The notes under the pieces were generated by a model. That model made no database searches and was not told the origin of the DNA. It saw nothing but the letters and a program-made list of their open reading frames with translations. Below, in pieces: positions 21,693 to 27,263 of a stretch of 27,263 bases of DNA. The DNA comes from Physocladia obscura (lineage: Eukaryota > Chytridiomycota > Chytridiomycetes > Chytridiales > Chytriomycetaceae). Each line of letters opens with the position of its first letter. The stretch's first letter is position 1. The translations under genes and the position numbers were made by a program. The stretch covers positions 1 through 27,263 of the forward strand of contig JADGJH010000164.1 of NCBI GenBank assembly GCA_027596945.1, in the 5' to 3' direction.

Positions 21693-22055
21693 CAACTTCA
21701 ATTTCTCAAGCAAACTGATTCATTATTCCCATAAATAAAAAGCTATAAAAGGTCATTGCCCCCACAGCACATAATCATTCTGCACCACTTCTTTTTTTTG
21801 CGAATTCCTTCCTGTGCAACATCTACCCCCACGTGTGCTTTTTTGCGACTCCTCGCCGCTACATCTCCAACTCACACTCCATTTGGATAATTTACAGCGC
21901 TATGTTATCCCTTAGTTTTCAAAGTTCCGCCTTTCGTTGTTGAAGTGCCAAACTCAGGCTGTTCCACATCATTTTCAAATATATTTTGTGTGAATTATTT
22001 GATGCTTGGACTCAGAATTTACAGTAGTAGCTAGAGCTATTTGTCGCTGCTAGCG
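21693..22055. other. Upstream region of kinase copy B
   Basis: 363 bp without a supportable gene. It contains CT- and C-rich stretches, a CCCACGTGTG patch near 21829-21838 and a TATAAAAGG at about 21744-21752 that points along the plus strand, away from the kinase. No tRNA-like fold was recognised. Confidence 0.45.
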
Positions 22056-22488
22056 CTACTGTTGTTGTTTATGTTGCAGCTGTTGAGGAAGTTTTTGTCG
22101 TTGTGGTTGCAGTGGCTGGTTGTGAAGCTGGCTGGTTGAAACCGCGTTGAATATTGTCGCTGGGGATTGGTTATCTTCAGGCTTCTGCAATCTTTTCCAA
22201 AAGGCCTTTTTTTCTGGACGCTCTGGTGGTGATGTCGTATTTGATTCTTCAATTGCTGGCGTTGAAGAAGTCATTCCGTTGCTAGCTTTTTTTTTTTTTA
22301 ATTTGCTTTCTGAGTCTCCATCGTCAATTAACAGATAAACATATTAGCAACAGCGAATCTACATACCTTGATTCAATCGTAGCATTTTCTTTATCTGAAC
22401 ATGTTGCAGCAATTTCTAATTCTAGTTTATTTTTTGGCTTTCTGGCAAAAGAGAGTCTGGCTGAATCAGAAAGTTTATTTATTTGCAT
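22056..22488 (-). CDS. Small basic orphan protein with a Lys/Trp motif
   Basis: Two exons, 22488-22367 and 22281-22056, join in phase 2 across an 85-bp intron (GTATGT to CTAG, including a 13-A run) to 115 residues. The first exon encodes LSDSARLSFARKPKNKLELE and SDKENATIES. The second has TSPPERPEKKAFWKRLQKPE and a Gln-rich end (QPQRQKLPQQLQHKQQQ). No family recognised and no signal peptide or membrane segment; predicted disordered. KKAFWKRL resembles the KKWWKKL/M tails of the two neighbouring kinases. Its start faces that of the membrane-protein gene at 22544 with only 55 bp between. Confidence 0.5.
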
Positions 22489-22543
22489 TTGACAAAAATT
22501 GCGACAAACTCGATCAAAACAAAAAGAAAAGTAGCAAAACACA

Positions 22544-23489
22544 ATGGGCGAGATCAAACTTGATGATCAATACATTAGGGAACTTCAAAAAGCACCAAAT
22601 GGCTTTGAGGAATCAACCGTTGAGTCCTTTGTGACCGCCAAAGTGTTCAAATTTTTGGAAGCTCAGAACGGTAAATTTTCCAATTTTTTTAATTTTAGTG
22701 CTTATTATCACTCAGAGCTTGCGCAAAAAATTTATATGCTACATACTGCATTGGAATTTTTGATTGGGGCCACAATTGCGGGCATGTCGCAATACACCAA
22801 CTCAAATTTGTATTTTCAAACTCCAATGACTTGTTTGACATTGCTTGTACTGTATGCAGCTGTAATGGGTCTTACAGCATCATCATTGTACAGTTCAAAC
22901 ACTAAGAAAAATTATGTTATATGCGCTGTTAGTCTGACAGAATTTATAATTGCCGCGTCGATGTTTTTCGTATCATTAGGTTTGCGAATTATCTTCGTCG
23001 AATAAAAAAGCCAAAAATTAAAAAAAATTAAACCATATAGAAATGTTTGTGCCTATTATTTTTGGGTTTCTCAGGCCAATAGATGCTCTCAATGTATCTC
23101 CATTCATTTGGTTCAGCACGTATATTGGTTGTACATCATCCCTTATTCTTGCCTGTAACCCGTCCATCAGTTTCAAAGCTTGCTCGTACTGTAAAATGAT
23201 CCAGATTACTTTATTTCAAATGATCATGATAAATGTATTCCCGTTTGGATTTTTTGAAATGCAACCATATTCTCCAGTGATTTTTGGTCTAATTGCGCTA
23301 GCAAATAATGTTGGAATGATTTATTTGGTCCGAAAGCAACGAGAAGTATTGCCCGAAATTATGGACAGTATCGGAATTAAGATGGAAGAAGAAAACTGTG
23401 GTGAGGGATCCGAAAGAATTTTAAAGGCTGGAATTTCATGGAGCTATGCTGTTGAAGCATATTTGCCAATTTTGGTTGGCGCGTATTAA
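22544..23489 (+). CDS. Polytopic membrane protein, two exons, family unknown
   Basis: The frame 22544-23005 and the frame 23043-23489 lie 37 bp apart and both encode membrane segments. A GT at 22980 and the acceptor ATATAG at 23035-23040 would remove 61 bp and join them in phase 1 (FFVSL|E MFVPIIFGF) into 294 residues, which I prefer to two separate genes. A charged N-terminus of about 60 residues (LDDQYIRELQK, ESFVTAKVFKFLEAQ) precedes roughly seven hydrophobic stretches, for example LHTALEFLIGATIAGM, MTCLTLLVLYAAVMGL, FIWFSTYIGCTSSLILAC, MIMINVFPFGFF and VIFGLIALANNVGMIYLV; an acidic loop (GIKMEEENCGEGSE) lies before the last. No signature identifies a transporter, opsin or enzyme; the last helix has no retinal-type Lys. 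A GT...AG pair at 22671-22698 is only 28 bp and its removal breaks the frame, so it is not an intron. Confidence 0.6.
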
Positions 23490-23751
23490 TCTTTCTTTCT
23501 ATTGAAATTTTGACAAATCACAATTTTAATTTTAATTGTTTATTTCCTTATTTCCTTCCTTTTTCTTTACACTTTTTCACATATTTTCCACTTTTAAGAT
23601 ACAATCTGGTTGAAAGCCGTGGTTGATAACTGCTGGATTTATCCCGTGGATTACTCTTTGTAGGCTTTTCAGCAAATAATTTTAAATTTCAAAATTTCAA
23701 AATTTTTTGACAAATCAAACTTCGGTTTCGCTTTTTTCTTTTGAAAATCAA
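23490..23751. other. AT-rich intergenic spacer
   Basis: 262 bp between two plus-strand genes, holding the terminator region of the first (T-rich, 23500-23600) and the likely promoter of the second, with repeated AAATTTCAAAATTTC near 23680-23705. No gene seen. Confidence 0.5.
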
Positions 23752-26700
23752 ATGGCAAGTGTTCCGAGCACAATAATTATACCAGGTCGTGTCGGATGTG
23801 CCGCACGTGGAAATTTTGACAGGAAAAGTGATAAAGACAGAGATGACAGTCAAGCGCGAAGTATCACGCCAGTTACATTAGAAACAAGCTCATCGATCGA
23901 TGCAGCAGACATGAGTGAAGAAGGATCTACTCATTCCAAAGTACCTGTATGGTCGCGAGATGTAGATGTTCTAAACGCTACTCCTTCGGCAAGAGCAAAA
24001 CGGCTGTATTCTAAAAATGCGGACGATTTTGCTCCTCCAAAGATTTCACAATCAAACCATGCTTTAACGAGCACTGTGATTCAAGAAGGTAGAAATAATC
24101 CGTCTCAAAAACTCGCTACTATCACAAGCTTGCCGGTTGAAGATATAAAACAGCCTCAGATTCATAGAGACAGAATAATCTCATCGCAAAAAAATGGCAT
24201 AAATTTTAAACAAGGAGCATCGCCAAACACTATTATTACAGAAGAACAAGATCCATCGCTGTACTCCATTAGATCTAGAACAATTTCCGCTGCGTCAAAT
24301 GGATCGAAATCGTCAACTGCGAGGGCAAAGCGAAGAGAAAAATTGATGCAAGATAGTCACATGATCAGCACTCCTAATTCTTATGACGGCAACGTTGCCA
24401 TCGTCCGTGTTTCATTGAATTCTGATTTACAACAAGAAAACTCAAATGAAACAATCGTAAATAATTCTCGAGCGACTTCATCAGCCAGAATAAAACGAAG
24501 ATCAAAAAAACTATCAGAAATTAATCCTGGAGATTCTATGAATGAAAAAAAAAAAGAAAATACCACAAAAGTTATTAAACTTTTGCAAAACCTGCACAAT
24601 TTGGAAAATCATCAAATTATTGGTGAGTGCTCAAGTAGCTGGCATTGTCAGATTTACATTAAGAAACCTACAATTTTAGAAAAAGCGGAAAATGGTGATC
24701 GCGAAATTTCGAAGATTCTTCCAAGTACCTCAGCAATTTCAAGCCCCGTTTTAAAAACAAAAACTTTAGAAATGGCTGCAGAAGAAAGATCGACAAATTC
24801 AAATAATCTCAACCCTACTGAAAAGCTGTTAGAAATCGAAAAAAGGTTGTCTCCAGAACAGCGTATAAAACCAAAATCGATCACAGAGCCCTTTGCGAAC
24901 TCCATAGTTACACCAAAATTGCAATATACAACTGGTTATGAACTTCTTGTCTCTAATTTGTCTGACGATATTTCAAATAAGTATATAGAACTTAATCAAA
25001 GCAATGAAAATTTTGAAATCCAGATCAAAAAAAATGGTCCTAAAATTACGCGGAAATTTTCAGTCGATAAAATCAATGGACTCGCTTTCATTTCAAATGA
25101 ATCGAATCTTGACGACTTTGAAGGATCTTTTAAAGTTTGCTCAGTCGAAAATGACAATAATTATGTTGACGAATATTACGAAGAAATTATGGAATCGAAT
25201 TTGAATGTCAAAGATGGAGAGAAAAATTTAGAAAGTTTTTCTGAAGCACCATCGGATGAATATGATTATGATTTGAACTCATTCGATGATGCAGCAATCA
25301 TATCTGAAGACAAAGACACCTCAGACAATGGTGATTACAAGAAAACTGATGGTGATTTGAATTTCGAGTTGTTCTCTGAAATTGATGAAGAAATCGCCGA
25401 TTTACACGTGTCGAACATTGAACAAAAGCCAAAACCAGCATGGAGACCAAATTCTGGAATATCAGACATTGGCTTTCAGTACCTTCCACCGAGAGTCCGG
25501 TGTCTTTATACACCTAATTCTGCTCCAAAGGTTTGAAATTTAAATTCCATTATAATTTCAAAGACAATGTATGTGCATTTTGAAGTAGCTAGAATGCAAA
25601 CCGCAAGGACCAAAGCCCCCGTTTGTTTCTCCTGTTGGGAAAAAACTTCATAACGCGGAAATTATGCGAATGAAGTCGAAACATTCGGAAGAGAGTCAGT
25701 GCAATTGATCAGTATTAACAAAATCAACAATGAAACTTTTTTTTAGCATATCACCTCTCTTTTGGTCGCCAATCAAGATTTGCCGCAGTTCTTTCGAAAA
25801 TAAATTATCCAAAAAAATTGAATCAACTTGCAAAAAAGCCAGAACGGTGGCCTATCTTTTTGCCTGGAGTGAGATCATTCACTAATCTTCCAATTGACCG
25901 AACGAAAAAAAAGTCTACTGGCAGCAAAAAGAATAAATCCGAATCTTTAATTGAAAGGACCAAGCGAAAAATAAGAGAAAATGGTGAGAAAAATATTTTG
26001 AATAAAACAGGCTTTAACAACTGTGAGAAAGCAATTTATCGACGCAGATCTAGAGGAAACTGGTCATCAGGTGCCTCAAAATTTGTATCTCAGAGAAAAC
26101 AACCAGCTTGGGCGGAGCAATATCGTATTCCTGAAAAAAAATTCGAAGAGCCTTCATCCATCGTAATTGCAAAGGAGATGGATATTCAAGCCGAAATTTC
26201 TGTTGATAAAATAGATGAATTAAAAATAAGAGTCAGTTGAGTACTTTATCTTAATAACATGCAAAAAATCTTAACTAAATAGCAGACCAACTGAAAAAGC
26301 TCCAAGAGGCACACAAGGAAAATGTAACTCCTATTTATATGCAATCACTCATCAAACTCTCCAGATACTGGCTTAAGCAAGGCGAATTTAAAGAAGCTTT
26401 GCGAACTGCTTGTTTGGCCAAATTCGCGACAAAGAAGATGATTTTGGAGGACAACCACCAAATTTTTGACAGAATCAAAGAAGCTGGAATGCCAAATCAT
26501 GAAACAGATAATTTTCACCTACTTATCAAGCGGAAAAATTATGACAGAATAGTTGCACCAGTTAAAAATATAAATATTGCAACGCATATTGAAGCGACTA
26601 TTGATCACTTAATTAATACAATTGTGAACTCACGGGTACGTCAAATAGGAGTCAAAGGAATAATCATTTCGCCAAAAAGTGACGGTCATGACTACATTTG

Positions 26701-27263
26701 TCTAAAACCAATGCATCCTAAGGAAGATGAGTTTGAAATTCATGAAATCAGATCACATTCTTCAAAGATGAAATCGAATGTTCAAAATCGAAAACCTTTG
26801 GAGCGAGATACCCGACTTGAGCAATGGAAATTAAATCACGAAAAGGCAGTAAAATTCTCGCAAAATTTAGAAACAAAAAGTCCATACATCAATAGCAAAA
26901 GAGATGACACATACCAATTAAAAACTCCAAAATCTTCAAAAAATCTTTCAGAAGACGACATGACAAATATTGAAAAAGGAATCAAAATAAGCAAATCCAG
27001 CAGTAGTTGCAATTTGCATAATCATTCTTCAAAGAAGGAAACAGCTGAAGAAACAATTGTCAGTCACAAATTATTGCAGCATCAAATTTTTGGCATGGAT
27101 GATAATAAGCATATCTCAGATGTCATAACAGGCACAGGCACCAATGAAAATATCAAAGAAATTTTAAATGATAGTATTGAACTTCAAAATACTGTACTCT
27201 CAAATGAAAAGCAAGATAGTCATAAAATTCCAATTAAAAATTTTGAAACACAAAAATCTAATG
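23752..27263 (+). CDS. Large orphan, disordered with a TPR-like segment (3' partial)
   Basis: Exons 23752-25530, 25589-25694, 25747-26235 and 26283 onward join in phase; the last is open to the window edge, so at least 1,118 residues. Introns use GTTTGA, GTCAGT and GTTGAG donors. No family recognised. The N-terminal 590 residues are polar and acidic with three dispersed copies of a (S/T)ARxKR motif (near 23978, 24316 and 24478). A more conserved-looking core follows: PAWRPNSGISDIGFQYLPPR, KPQGPKPPFVSPVGKK, KPERWPIFLPGVRSFTNLP and KQPAWAEQYRIPEKKFEE. Next is a helical part (DQLKKLQEAHKENVTPIYM, LSRYWLKQGEFKEALRTA) that looks like one TPR-type helix pair, then Lys/Ser/Asn-rich sequence. The ATG at 23752 is the first in frame; the upstream in-frame TTG was rejected. 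A scaffold or cytoskeletal role is only a guess. Confidence 0.6.

Noticed and set aside
22671..22698. GTAAAT...TTTTAG inside the membrane-protein gene
   Set aside because: Only 28 bp, below any intron seen here, and removing it puts the membrane helices out of frame.
22544..23489. Possible opsin or heliorhodopsin
   Set aside because: About seven helices with a Glu in the third (SLTEFIIAASM), but the last helix (SWSYAVEAYLPILVG) has no Lys for retinal and I cannot point to a reliable opsin motif.

Overview
The window is nuclear DNA of a eukaryote, most likely a zoosporic (chytrid-like) fungus. This is inferred from many short GT-AG introns (about 45-160 bp), AT-rich spacers, a few tens to hundreds of bases between genes, CAG/CAA polyglutamine tracts, fungal-type genes (a type II NADH dehydrogenase and a YCK-like casein kinase pair) and an androglobin-family gene, which fits a flagellated lineage. 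I see no bacterial operon, rRNA, tRNA or CRISPR. All exon borders were mapped by hand from reading frame, splice sites and remembered family alignments.

Layout. 1-1944: two divergent, damaged, probably mobile-element-associated genes (a DUF6818/Myb-SANT-like protein on the minus strand and an unrecognised protein on the plus strand), whose start regions flank a perfect 12-bp inverted repeat. 2031-7936 (minus): a 12-exon androglobin-family gene of about 1,755 residues. It keeps the calpain-like region and both conserved non-globin regions, but I find no globin or IQ segment. 8186-9958 (plus): mitochondrial type II NADH dehydrogenase, divergent from androglobin. 10090-11451 (minus): GET3/ASNA1 ATPase. 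11610-12350 (plus): an orphan with a signal peptide. 12436-13696 (minus): NKAP-family nuclear protein. 13770-14767 (plus): decayed coding tracts without a recognisable family. 14659-16675 (minus): ABCF2/ARB1-type ribosome-biogenesis ATPase with Gln in place of the first Walker-B Glu.

16853-21692 (minus): two tandem YCK-type casein kinase 1 genes whose six introns are in the same places and whose five internal exons have identical lengths, so they are direct duplicates with diverged ends. 22056-22488 (minus): a small basic orphan, divergent from a polytopic membrane protein at 22544-23489 (plus), which is probably one two-exon gene. 23752 to the window edge (plus): a long, mostly disordered orphan with a TPR-like helical segment, still open at base 27263.

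The conserved genes are housekeeping functions (respiration, tail-anchored protein insertion, RNA processing, ribosome assembly, plasma-membrane kinase signalling) and do not form one pathway. The most distinctive items are the globin-less androglobin, the natural E-to-Q ABCF ATPase, the lysine/tryptophan tails shared by the two kinases and echoed in a neighbouring small gene, and the damaged divergent pair around the palindrome.
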